A DNA stretch of 11,823 nucleotides, taken from Syntrophomonadaceae bacterium. Lineage in GTDB: Bacteria > Bacillota > Syntrophomonadia > Syntrophomonadales > Syntrophomonadaceae. Shown here piece after piece: positions 1-6,163 of the stretch. Each line of letters opens with the position of its first letter. Position 1 is the first letter of the stretch. The stretch is from contig DUSB01000145.1 in assembly GCA_012840625.1 (NCBI GenBank), positions 1 through 11,823 of the forward strand. The letters are read 5' to 3'. Both the position numbers and the translations under genes were made by a program. The notes under the pieces were generated by a model, which made no database searches, had not been told where the DNA came from, and was given only the letters and a program-made list of their open reading frames with translations.

Positions 1-661
1 ATGACAGCATAATACACTGATTGATTCCCGCCATGATATTGGGACGCGCAACTGGAAGTTCTATTTTAATCAACATCTGCCAGAAAGTAGAACCAAAGGA
101 ATGCCCCAGCTCCACCAATTCTGCGGGAACACTCTTTATACCCAGATCCGTTAAACGAATTACCGGTGGCATGGCAAAGATTAACGTGGCAATAACTGCC
201 GGCACCACACCCAAGTGGAAAAAAGCCACTGCGGGCAGCAGGTATACAAAAGCTGGCAGGGTCTGCATAAAATCAAGTATAGGCGTTATGATACGATGAG
301 CGGTTTCATTTTTTGCCCCCAGAATACCCAGCGGCACCCCCAGAATAATGCATATGATCACTGAATTAATAACCAAAGCCAGGGTCGCCATAGTGGGAGC
401 CCATAACTCCATGTTGTAGATTAATACCATACCAATGATGGAGAAAATGGCCACCCGCTTATTGACTAGGCGCCAGCAAAGCAAAGCAATGATAATAATT
501 AGCACCACAGGAGGTATGAACATCAAGCCTGCTTCCATGGTATCTATAATGCTTTTTAGAAATGCACTGAAGCTATCAAAGGAACTGCCCCATTTAATCT
601 GTGCTGCATCAATTGCATGGTCCGTCCAGCGGTTAATAGGAATGCGCGGAAGCAAATCCAT
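1..661 (-). CDS. opuAB: Glycine betaine/proline ABC transporter permease, 5' part only
   Basis: This is the membrane-spanning subunit of an osmolyte (glycine betaine/proline/choline-type) importer of the ProW/OpuAB family. The first 220 residues are in the window and the rest lies beyond the left edge. They begin MDLLPRIPINRW and include a hydrophobic helix at about residues 46-63, then further helices between 72 and 165. The permease coupling loop follows at about 181-215 (ELVELGHSFG, then IELPVARPNI), the EAA-type motif that docks on the ATPase. The ATG at 661 shares its A with the TGA of the upstream ATPase gene (TGATG), and GGAGGGG precedes it, so translation is probably coupled. Family and gene order are clear. 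The exact substrate within the betaine/proline group cannot be read from sequence, and the binding-protein gene is not in view. Confidence 0.93.
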   Translation of the reverse strand, partial: MDLLPRIPINRWTDHAIDAAQIKWGSSFDSFSAFLKSIIDTMEAGLMFIPPVVLIIIIALLCWRLVNKRVAIFSIIGMVLIYNMELWAPTMATLALVINSVIICIILGVPLGILGAKNETAHRIITPILDFMQTLPAFVYLLPAVAFFHLGVVPAVIATLIFAMPPVIRLTDLGIKSVPAELVELGHSFGSTFWQMLIKIELPVARPNIMAGINQCIMLS

Positions 662-1851
662 CAAGCACCCCTCCTCTCGCCTGCCAGGCCTGCAATAACC
701 GATCCTCTAACCAGAGTTCCTCTTAATTTCTTATCGGTATCTACTACTGCAACCGGCATCGGGGTATGGGCTATAAGCTCCATAATGCTGTACAGGGAGG
801 TGTCAGGACTTACTACCGGTACTTCGCGATTCAAGATGGAATCCACCTCTCTCTTACCCTGTTCGACCAGCTTATCTGCATCTTCAGCAGTAATGTATCC
901 CAGCAGATGAAAATCACGATCCACAACAAAAATTCCCGATATTCCATGCTGCTCCATGCGGCGCAATGCCACCATGGGGCCTTCCCGGGGATAAACAATG
1001 GTATGGGCTCTGACCATAACCGAGGAAGCTGTCAGAGCCTTGCTGCGGTCTACATTTTGAACAAAACGAGCCACATAATCTGTAGCCGGATGTAAAAGAA
1101 TTTCCTCCGGATCACCCATTTGCACCACTTCGCCATCCTTCATTAATGCGATACGGTCACCTATTTTTAATGCTTCATCTAAATCATGGGTAATAAAAAC
1201 GATGGTTTTCCGCAGTTTTTGCTGTAGGGCCAGCAGTTCATCCTGCATATCCTGACGGATAAGTGGATCCAGAGCACTGAAGGGTTCATCCATCAGCAGG
1301 ATATCGGGATCTGTAGCTAAAGCACGGGCAATACCCACCCTTTGCTGCATGCCACCACTTAATTGATCCGGATATAATTTGCCCCATTGTTCCAATCCTA
1401 CCATTTCTAAAGCTTCCTCTGCTTTTTGTTTGCGTACATTGACAGGAACACCCTGAACCTCCAAACCATAAACCACATTGTCCAGCACGGTTCGATGGGG
1501 CAGCAAAGCAAAGCGTTGAAAAACCATGGCCATCTTTTTGCGCCGCAGCTCCAGCAATCCTTTGCGATCCAGATCCATTAAATTTTGATCCTCAATAAGG
1601 ATATCGCCTGCCGAGGGACGGTACAAGCCATTCAAACACCTGATTAAGGTCGATTTACCGCTTCCAGAAAGACCCATAATAACGAAATTTTCGCCCCGTT
1701 CTACTTCAAAACTGACATTTCTGACCCCTACTACCTGCTTGGTTTCCTGCCGAATAGCATCATTACTATAGCCCTTGTCAATCATTTCCAAAGCCTTTGC
1801 CGGATTACTGCCATAGATCTTGGTTAAATTCCGCACCTCAATAATTGCCAA
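661..1851 (-). CDS. opuAA: Glycine betaine/proline ABC transporter ATPase with two CBS domains
   Basis: This is the ATP-hydrolysing subunit of the osmolyte importer (ProV/OpuAA family, usually about 400 residues; 396 here). It shows Walker A GLSGSGKST (residues 60-68), the ABC signature LSGGMQQR (164-171), Walker B ILLMDEP (184-190) and the H-loop THD (221-223). The characteristic ProV N-terminal extension, about 50 residues before the nucleotide-binding core, is present. The C-terminal part, about 278-395, reads as two CBS modules, which in this family sense ionic strength or bind nucleotides such as c-di-AMP. I chose the TTG at 1851: GGAGG lies 7 bases upstream and the protein then begins like its relatives (xAIIEVRNLTKIYG). 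An in-frame extension to 1920 lacks a ribosome binding site and homologous residues. A riboswitch lies in the leader. Confidence 0.95.
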   Translation of the reverse strand: MAIIEVRNLTKIYGSNPAKALEMIDKGYSNDAIRQETKQVVGVRNVSFEVERGENFVIMGLSGSGKSTLIRCLNGLYRPSAGDILIEDQNLMDLDRKGLLELRRKKMAMVFQRFALLPHRTVLDNVVYGLEVQGVPVNVRKQKAEEALEMVGLEQWGKLYPDQLSGGMQQRVGIARALATDPDILLMDEPFSALDPLIRQDMQDELLALQQKLRKTIVFITHDLDEALKIGDRIALMKDGEVVQMGDPEEILLHPATDYVARFVQNVDRSKALTASSVMVRAHTIVYPREGPMVALRRMEQHGISGIFVVDRDFHLLGYITAEDADKLVEQGKREVDSILNREVPVVSPDTSLYSIMELIAHTPMPVAVVDTDKKLRGTLVRGSVIAGLAGERRGA

Positions 1852-1940
1852 AAAAACCCCTCCAATATCATTATGTCCCATCGGATGCCAGGTAAAAAGG
1901 CCATAGGCAGCAGGGAGCAAATTATTTAAAAGCTGTATGC

Positions 1941-1962
1941 CATTATTATGGTCATTATTATG
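1941..1962. repeat. Two direct copies of CATTATTATG in the transporter leader
   Basis: CATTATTATG occurs at 1941-1950 and again at 1953-1962, separated by GT. GTAT (1935-1938) and ATAC (1965-1968 region, immediately after the second copy) flank the pair as an inverted tetramer. A shorter CATTATG sits at 1869-1875. The pair lies between the riboswitch and the transporter start codon, just downstream (minus strand) of a TATAAT at about 1972-1977. It could be an operator or simply AT-rich leader; nothing here settles which. Confidence 0.4.
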
Positions 1963-2057
1963 ATACTAAATTATACAAAGGAAGAAATAAGAATGGTTTA
2001 ATTAGGCGTGTAGGCATGAAAAAATTGTTATTATAAACTACCATCTATTCTCCCCGG

Positions 2058-2173
2058 TCATTATGCTTGCGAGGTTAGCTGTCGGATTCGGGCCTACGGG
2101 TAGCCCTACCATTTGGATTCACCCCAGATTTGGTTCCCCCGTTCCTGTATATCAGGATTCAGCATGAGAATGA
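2058..2173 (-). ncRNA. ydaO/yuaA-type cyclic di-AMP riboswitch aptamer
   Basis: On the minus strand the conserved ydaO-motif blocks appear in the right order. CGGGGGAACC is followed by TGGGGTGAATCC, then GGTAGGGC and GCCCGAATCCGACAGC (a GGGC/GCCC stem), and finally AGCTAACCTCG. The ends close as a P1 stem: TCATT and ATGCT at 2173-2161 pair with AGCATAATGA at 2067-2058. A small CCTG/CAGG hairpin sits inside (2156-2144). This motif binds c-di-AMP, and in characterised members ligand binding usually lowers expression of the gene downstream, often osmolyte or potassium uptake and wall hydrolases. Here it precedes the OpuA-type transporter by about 200 bases. I could not find a convincing terminator hairpin in positions 1852-2057, so the expression platform is unresolved; a T6 tract at 2019-2026 has no strong stem before it. 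Confidence 0.93.
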
Positions 2174-2202
2174 CACACTATATCAAATTGTCTTACTTTG
2201 TT

Positions 2203-2232
2203 ATTGTATCGATAAAAGTCGTATATATGCAA
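2203..2232 (-). promoter_or_regulatory. Candidate sigma-A promoter of the riboswitch/opuA transcript
   Basis: On the minus strand, TTGCAT (2232-2227) and TACAAT (2208-2203) are separated by 18 bases. Each matches the sigma-A -35/-10 consensus at four or five of six positions. A start site near 2196 would leave about 20 nucleotides before the riboswitch P1 stem at 2173, which is the geometry expected for a leader-controlled gene. It is supported by position and match only. Confidence 0.55.
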
Positions 2233-2424
2233 TAGCGAGGAAAGTGGTTGAATCCGCCTGAAATGCAGTGAGCCTTTTTCAGCTTGGAAAAGCGGCTGAA
2301 ATCAGTCATATGATACTTAGATCATACATAAATACAGTCTTTTACATGATGTTTTGCCGCTAAGGTGGCCCTTTTCAGCCGATAAACTATATCTTTAGAA
2401 TACTGTAATACTGGGCTGAAGGTA
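2233..2424. other. Non-coding stretch with four TTCAGC/GCTGAA copies
   Basis: No credible reading frame was found here. The core TTCAGC appears at 2278-2283 and 2374-2379 on the plus strand, and as GCTGAA at 2295-2300 and 2415-2420, so the orientations alternate. CGGCTGAA (2293-2300) and TTCAGCCG (2374-2381) form a perfect 8-bp inverted repeat. Positions 2271-2297 can fold as a hairpin of about 10 bp with one bulge, but without a T-tract on either strand. Function is unknown; it may be a relic of a small repeat element or chance. Confidence 0.35.
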
Positions 2425-2458
2425 TAAAAAAACAAAGGACTGCTCCAGGTGCAGTCCC
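2425..2458 (-). terminator. Rho-independent terminator of the envelope operon
   Basis: GGACTGC (2457-2451 on the minus strand) pairs perfectly with GCAGTCC (2443-2437) across a 7-base loop. The tract TTTGTTTTTTTA follows. It lies about 20 bases after the stop codon of the small membrane peptide, ending the minus-strand operon. Confidence 0.9.
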
Positions 2459-2478
2459 GCTAAACCGAATAATTTTCA

Positions 2479-2586
2479 CTACCATAAGAAGGTATACAAT
2501 CCGATACTAACAGCCAGTGCGATCAATAACCAGATTAGCGTCCTAAGCATCTCACCCTTAACCTGATGAAGCAGTTCTTCCATCAT
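2479..2586 (-). CDS. Small single-helix membrane peptide, 35 residues
   Basis: This short frame reads MMEELLHQVKGEMLRTLIWL followed by a strongly hydrophobic run ending GLYTFLW and a TAG stop. Residues about 1-14 are polar and probably amphipathic; residues 15-35 form one predicted transmembrane helix. The ribosome binding site AAAGGGG lies 5 bases before the first ATG. The gene begins 33 bases after the stop of the VanW/G5-type gene and ends about 20 bases before the intrinsic terminator, exactly where the last gene of the operon would be. The second ATG (2583) is an alternative start. I do not recognise a family. A helper of the neighbouring envelope proteins is an inference from position only. 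Confidence 0.6.
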   Translation of the reverse strand: MMEELLHQVKGEMLRTLIWLLIALAVSIGLYTFLW

Positions 2587-2619
2587 TAAAACCCCTTTCA
2601 CCTGAGTTCTTGCATACTC

Positions 2620-3870
2620 TTATTTTAACACCACCGCAGGTGCTATATGAATCACAGCATCCCTTGGCTGTATAACTTCCTCTACCAGAAGGCTACGTTC
2701 CAATTCACGACCATCCTGTTTTACAATTCGATAGGTACGAATGACCATGCCATTCTGTCCCTTTTGTACCAGCTGACGCTCATAAGCAGATAATGAAGAA
2801 TCACGAATTATTTTTTCATTATAAGGTATTGGTTGCTGTTCTTTAATGACCACAACTTCCCTGCCTGCGACGGTTTGGCAGCCAAAGAGCCGGACAAAAA
2901 GCTGCCCCTGCTCAATTTGCAGGCTTATTAAAATAGGATGGGGCAGCGAATTAGACACTATGAATCCCGAATGATTAATACGCTGATATTGAAGCTGTGC
3001 CATCTGACAGCTTTCTTCCATAATCTGCATAAGAAGATCTAATACAGGCTGAGACCAGAAATAATCGCTGTCCTTCTTAATTAGATCCCGGGGAAAATAA
3101 ATTTTATCATCTGAAAGCAAAATCATACCATCAATGCTATCCACCGCTTGCTGGAGAGCTTGAACCTGTACAGGCGGTAAATCAATGGGAACCGCTGCCA
3201 CTGCCATCAATTGCTGAATGTCCTCTATGTCTTCGATACAGACAGCAGGACTGATACTGCGTGTTATTATTTGAACTGTATTGTTCTGCGCTGACCAGGG
3301 ATGATGCAACAAGCTATGTATAGTTTTTTCTATATCCACAATACGACCGTTTTCATGAGCCCGGTATTCTAATGAGCCCTGTTTATACAAAACCCTGGCA
3401 TTAACCGCCGGACGATCAATGGTTTTTTTGATTTGATTTAACTGGCTGTACAAAGCTTGCGAACTCTCAATCCGCAAGATCACCCCAACATTATGAGTTT
3501 TTCCTCTGATGGTAGCATGGTTCAGGGGATATGGCCCTTCAGCATTCTGAATAAGCCGCTCCACTTGATCCAGAGTCGCATCAAGATCATAAGTCAATCC
3601 CATTTCATCAAGGGATCGTTCCATAGTAGTTTGGCTTGCAGGCACTTTCAGTATCATAGGATTAGCCCACCTATCGGGACCCGCTTTGTGCAAATACTCT
3701 ACCGCCTCTTGACGTGTAAGCCCCCCTATAGGTAAACCTCCTACCGAAATGGTGGACGGATAAACACTCTTGTCTTGGATAGCCAGTACATAAGAACTCA
3801 GAAAAATAGTCAATAAAATGGTCAGCAGCAATACGATAAAAACCCTTATTCCTTTACGCATATAGGGCAT
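2620..3870 (-). CDS. Membrane-anchored YoaR/VanW-like protein with C-terminal G5 domain
   Basis: This 416-residue envelope protein has a short cytoplasmic N-terminus and one hydrophobic segment at about 8-30, a signal anchor or uncleaved signal. It is followed by YPSTISVGGLPIGGLTRQEA (37-56), the typical opening of YoaR/VanW-type proteins. Residues about 80-200 resemble the peptidoglycan-binding-like PG_binding_4 repeat (NARVLYKQGSLEYRAHENGR, 157-176). Residues about 245-330 retain only traces of VanW: ESCQ at 286-289 where the family has GGGxCQ, and SGFIVSNSLPHPILI at 301-315, matching its C-terminal strand. Residues about 338-412 are a G5 domain (VIKEQQPIPYNEKII; GQNGMVIRTYRI), a module found on surface proteins that bind wall sugars. 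AGGAG lies 7 bases before the ATG, and the PRC-barrel gene ends 18 bases upstream. Likely extracellular and wall-associated; precise role unknown. Confidence 0.82.
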   Translation of the reverse strand: MPYMRKGIRVFIVLLLTILLTIFLSSYVLAIQDKSVYPSTISVGGLPIGGLTRQEAVEYLHKAGPDRWANPMILKVPASQTTMERSLDEMGLTYDLDATLDQVERLIQNAEGPYPLNHATIRGKTHNVGVILRIESSQALYSQLNQIKKTIDRPAVNARVLYKQGSLEYRAHENGRIVDIEKTIHSLLHHPWSAQNNTVQIITRSISPAVCIEDIEDIQQLMAVAAVPIDLPPVQVQALQQAVDSIDGMILLSDDKIYFPRDLIKKDSDYFWSQPVLDLLMQIMEESCQMAQLQYQRINHSGFIVSNSLPHPILISLQIEQGQLFVRLFGCQTVAGREVVVIKEQQPIPYNEKIIRDSSLSAYERQLVQKGQNGMVIRTYRIVKQDGRELERSLLVEEVIQPRDAVIHIAPAVVLK

Positions 3871-3888
3871 TCGTTTTCTCCTGAAAAA

Positions 3889-4650
3889 TTAGCGGACACA
3901 TTGAGATAGCTCCATAAATTTACCCTTTTGTTCTGCCAGCGCAAAAACCTCTTCGCTAACCACTGTTCCTTCGGGAATTAACACGATTCCATCAGAATCT
4001 TTTATATCCTGAATAACTTGCTTACCCAGCAAATACTGCTTTTGCCGTTCCTTAAATAAGGCTGAACTTTCACCGCTTTGCTCAGATGATTCAGCCTTTA
4101 CAGAGCCATCCTTTTCCTCTTCAGCAGTATATGACTTCAGCGGGGCTGCTGGTATGACTTCGGGCTCATTGTTTGTAGCTTCTTTCTCACGTACCACCAG
4201 TACATCGGCTCCATAGGTCAGTACATCTTCCGCATCGATAATGGCTGTTTTTCCTTCATCATCGGCCAGCTTATATTCCAATCGAGTTAATTTGCCACTG
4301 GCTTCCTCAATTTCAAATTCCTTAACCACACCAATAAGATTCCCTTTATCTGTAAGAACCCGGTTGCCTATTACTTCAATATTTCGTTGTAGCAGACTGT
4401 TAGCATCAGCTGTTTCATTAATGTTGGTTAATTGATTCTCGCTCTCCGTCGTTACTGCATGTTCTCCAACGCCCAGAACTGCCTTATATGGAAGAATACG
4501 AGCACCAACATACCAACTGCCATTGCTAACCAGGATATAATCCACTTTTCCCTCTTCAGGATTTATTACCAAATCTTTTACCTGGCCGATTTTGCGGCCA
4601 TCTACAATAGCGAAAACCGGCAAGCCAATGATTTCCTGGCTCTTTTTCAT
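3889..4650 (-). CDS. Protein with two PRC-barrel domains
   Basis: This 253-residue soluble protein carries two PRC-barrel modules. The first (about 3-75) includes VFAIVDGRKIGQVKDLVINP and VDYILVS. The second (about 86-158) includes VIGNRVLTDKGNLIGVVKEF and LEYKLAD. These small beta barrels occur in photosynthetic reaction-centre H subunits and the RNA-processing factor RimM, and in many Firmicute proteins of unknown role. An acidic low-complexity linker (about 160-198) leads to a C-terminal segment (about 200-250) with GKQVIQDIKDSDGIVLIPEG and TVVSEEVFALAEQ, a short motif also seen in other bacterial multidomain proteins. No signal peptide or membrane helix is visible. The start ATG has AAGGGAG 8 bases upstream. 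The preceding gene stops 14 bases before it and the next starts 18 bases after it, so they are almost certainly cotranscribed. Confidence 0.85.
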   Translation of the reverse strand: MKKSQEIIGLPVFAIVDGRKIGQVKDLVINPEEGKVDYILVSNGSWYVGARILPYKAVLGVGEHAVTTESENQLTNINETADANSLLQRNIEVIGNRVLTDKGNLIGVVKEFEIEEASGKLTRLEYKLADDEGKTAIIDAEDVLTYGADVLVVREKEATNNEPEVIPAAPLKSYTAEEEKDGSVKAESSEQSGESSALFKERQKQYLLGKQVIQDIKDSDGIVLIPEGTVVSEEVFALAEQKGKFMELSQCVR

Positions 4651-4664
4651 ACATCATACTCCCT

Positions 4665-5852
4665 TCATTTGCTTTGGTCTGACTGTAATCTGTCGGCAAC
4701 CTTCAGGCGTACCCACCGGGGTACCTGCGAAAAGGGTATAGCATGTAATCCCAGTCGATCTAACTCTGTAATCAGAACCTGTAAAAACGAAAGCTGAAGC
4801 TTTATGTCCTTTATTATAGCAGTTTGATTCTTAGCATTTCCAATGGTTATAGCAAGAATTTCCTGTGCAGCATCATAATGACCTGCGTTCTTATGCAGAT
4901 TAGCAATCTCCAGCGCCAGCATTCCGCGCAATTCTTCCTCCCCACTCAGCTCATATGCCTGCATAAAAGAGTGAACCGCGGCTGCCTCATCCTCATTGAA
5001 TTTGTGCCGGAAACCCTCCTCAAGAAGCTCATTCACCATAAAGGTATTTTCTTTAATCTGTTCATCCTTCTCCCTAGCCCTGGTTTCAGCCCCTTCTTCA
5101 TTATGTAGTAAATCGACATCTATTGGGATATCCTGTCTCAAATCTACGTCAGTCCCGCCATCTTCATTCTTCATCACCATATTTTCCGGTTCATAAACAG
5201 CAGCAACAGAAAACTCGAGCAAATGCTCGCTCATTTCTTCACTGCTATCCTCGATAGTTGCCTGCCATGGGGCAGATTCCGCTTTCAGATCAAGCTGATC
5301 TGCTTCAGCATCTGGTAAAAAGTTTTCCTCCTCAGAAAGCATCGCTTCCTGTGGCTCTTCCTGCAATCCTTCTTGCTGCTCTTCCTGTAGTACTTCTTGT
5401 AGCTCTTCCTGTGGCTCTTCCTGCAATTCCTCTATTGTCTTACCGCTTGCCTGGCTTTCCAACACCATGCTTTCTGTTTCTGTTGCAGCTGCCATTCCCT
5501 CATAATAGCTGCTCGGTGCTGATTCACTGCCATCAGAGTCAAATGGTGTAGTGCTGTAAGAAGATGATACTTCTCCAGCATCAGACAGCACCTGCTCATC
5601 ACTGGAATAGGATTTTTCAATGGTGCGATTTAAGATTACGACCATACATCCCAAAATAAAAAGATATACTACGCAGGCCAGGACAAAACCCATATACGCC
5701 ATAGATAGAGGAAAGGTAATAATAAACACCAATGAAAGAACGAGAATCCCAACCGTTGTCTTTTTTTCTATACCCTGACGAACTAAATACCAGAATAAAA
5801 AGCATCCTACCGGAATGAAAATAAGCAGGGAATATTTTAAATATTCTCCCAT
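4665..5852 (-). CDS. Three-helix membrane protein with acidic QE repeat and TPR-like tail
   Basis: This is a 395-residue protein of unrecognised family. Three hydrophobic segments are visible (about 6-24, 33-51 and 54-75). A long acidic, Ser/Glu-rich region (80-260) follows, almost certainly disordered. It contains seven tandem four-residue units of the form xQEx at 143-170 (LQEE, PQEE, LQEV, LQEE, QQEG, LQEE, PQEA). The C-terminal part (about 270-390) is helical and TPR-like, with EGFRHKFNEDEAAAVHSFMQ and LALEIANLHKNAGHYDAAQE, a fold that usually binds proteins. It is the first gene of the minus-strand operon. The ATG at 5852 is preceded by AAGGGTGG. A scaffold that recruits partners to the membrane is plausible but inferred. 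Confidence 0.75.
   Translation of the reverse strand: MGEYLKYSLLIFIPVGCFLFWYLVRQGIEKKTTVGILVLSLVFIITFPLSMAYMGFVLACVVYLFILGCMVVILNRTIEKSYSSDEQVLSDAGEVSSSYSTTPFDSDGSESAPSSYYEGMAAATETESMVLESQASGKTIEELQEEPQEELQEVLQEEQQEGLQEEPQEAMLSEEENFLPDAEADQLDLKAESAPWQATIEDSSEEMSEHLLEFSVAAVYEPENMVMKNEDGGTDVDLRQDIPIDVDLLHNEEGAETRAREKDEQIKENTFMVNELLEEGFRHKFNEDEAAAVHSFMQAYELSGEEELRGMLALEIANLHKNAGHYDAAQEILAITIGNAKNQTAIIKDIKLQLSFLQVLITELDRLGLHAIPFSQVPRWVRLKVADRLQSDQSK
5345..5427. repeat. 12-bp coding tandem repeat in the acidic linker
   Basis: A 23-bp sequence occurs identically at 5345-5367 and 5405-5427, offset by 60 bp (five units of 12). Diverged 12-bp units of the form CTCTTCCTGYRG lie between them. They encode the xQEx units of the membrane protein on the minus strand. 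The identity of the outer copies points to recent slippage or internal duplication, so the unit number probably varies between strains. Confidence 0.8.
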
Positions 5853-6163
5853 GCAACCACCCTTCTATTACTATCCCTGATGTACTTCGACAATTCATCT
5901 ATTATTCCTTTTAAAATAGGAAAAAAACAGAGCCCTTTATGCCAATTCACAAACTCTTTATCAACTGACTATTTATTTAAAATGCCAGATATTTTATATT
6001 TTATTTTCCATGTTTGTATTTTCGTTGTAATATTGTTAAATTTTTTGTCTTATGGAAAAAGAAGGATTTATATTGTGTATGAAGAAACGATTAAATGGAG
6101 TGGTTGGGCTTTATACGACAGTGTGGAATTAGGAAAACAATATTAAAAGGGGGACTTATAAGT
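5853..6163. promoter_or_regulatory. Divergent intergenic region between the envelope operon and thiolase
   Basis: This AT-rich stretch of 311 bases contains no convincing gene and must hold the promoters of both neighbours. For the thiolase the best candidate is TTGTCT (6045-6050), an 18-base spacer and TATATT (6069-6074), leaving a leader of about 80 nucleotides. For the minus-strand operon, TTGTCG (about 5899-5894) with TAATAG 17 bases on is the best pair, but it would put the start site almost on the ribosome binding site, so it is doubtful. A 5-bp inverted repeat (TTCCT at 5906, AGGAA at 5919) is present. No recognisable operator was found. Confidence 0.35.

Noticed and set aside
1852..1920. 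N-terminal extension of the ATPase up to 1920
   Set aside because: It lacks a ribosome binding site and family-like residues, while a TTG with an ideal site lies at 1851.
1910..2030. Terminator in the riboswitch leader
   Set aside because: T-tracts exist (2019-2026 and near 1888), but the hairpins before them have only about three weak pairs.
5258..5551. Plus-strand frame with Leu/Pro/Ala repeats across the acidic linker
   Set aside because: It is the opposite-strand shadow of the 12-bp repeat and has no ribosome binding site.
6032..6050. Possible Rex operator (TTGTTAA half-site) before the thiolase
   Set aside because: Only one half-site is present; the expected inverted TTAACAA half is missing.
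6095..6163. Upstream in-frame ATG extending the thiolase by 23 residues
   Set aside because: No ribosome binding site precedes it, and thiolases begin at the KEVYVVEAART segment encoded from 6164.
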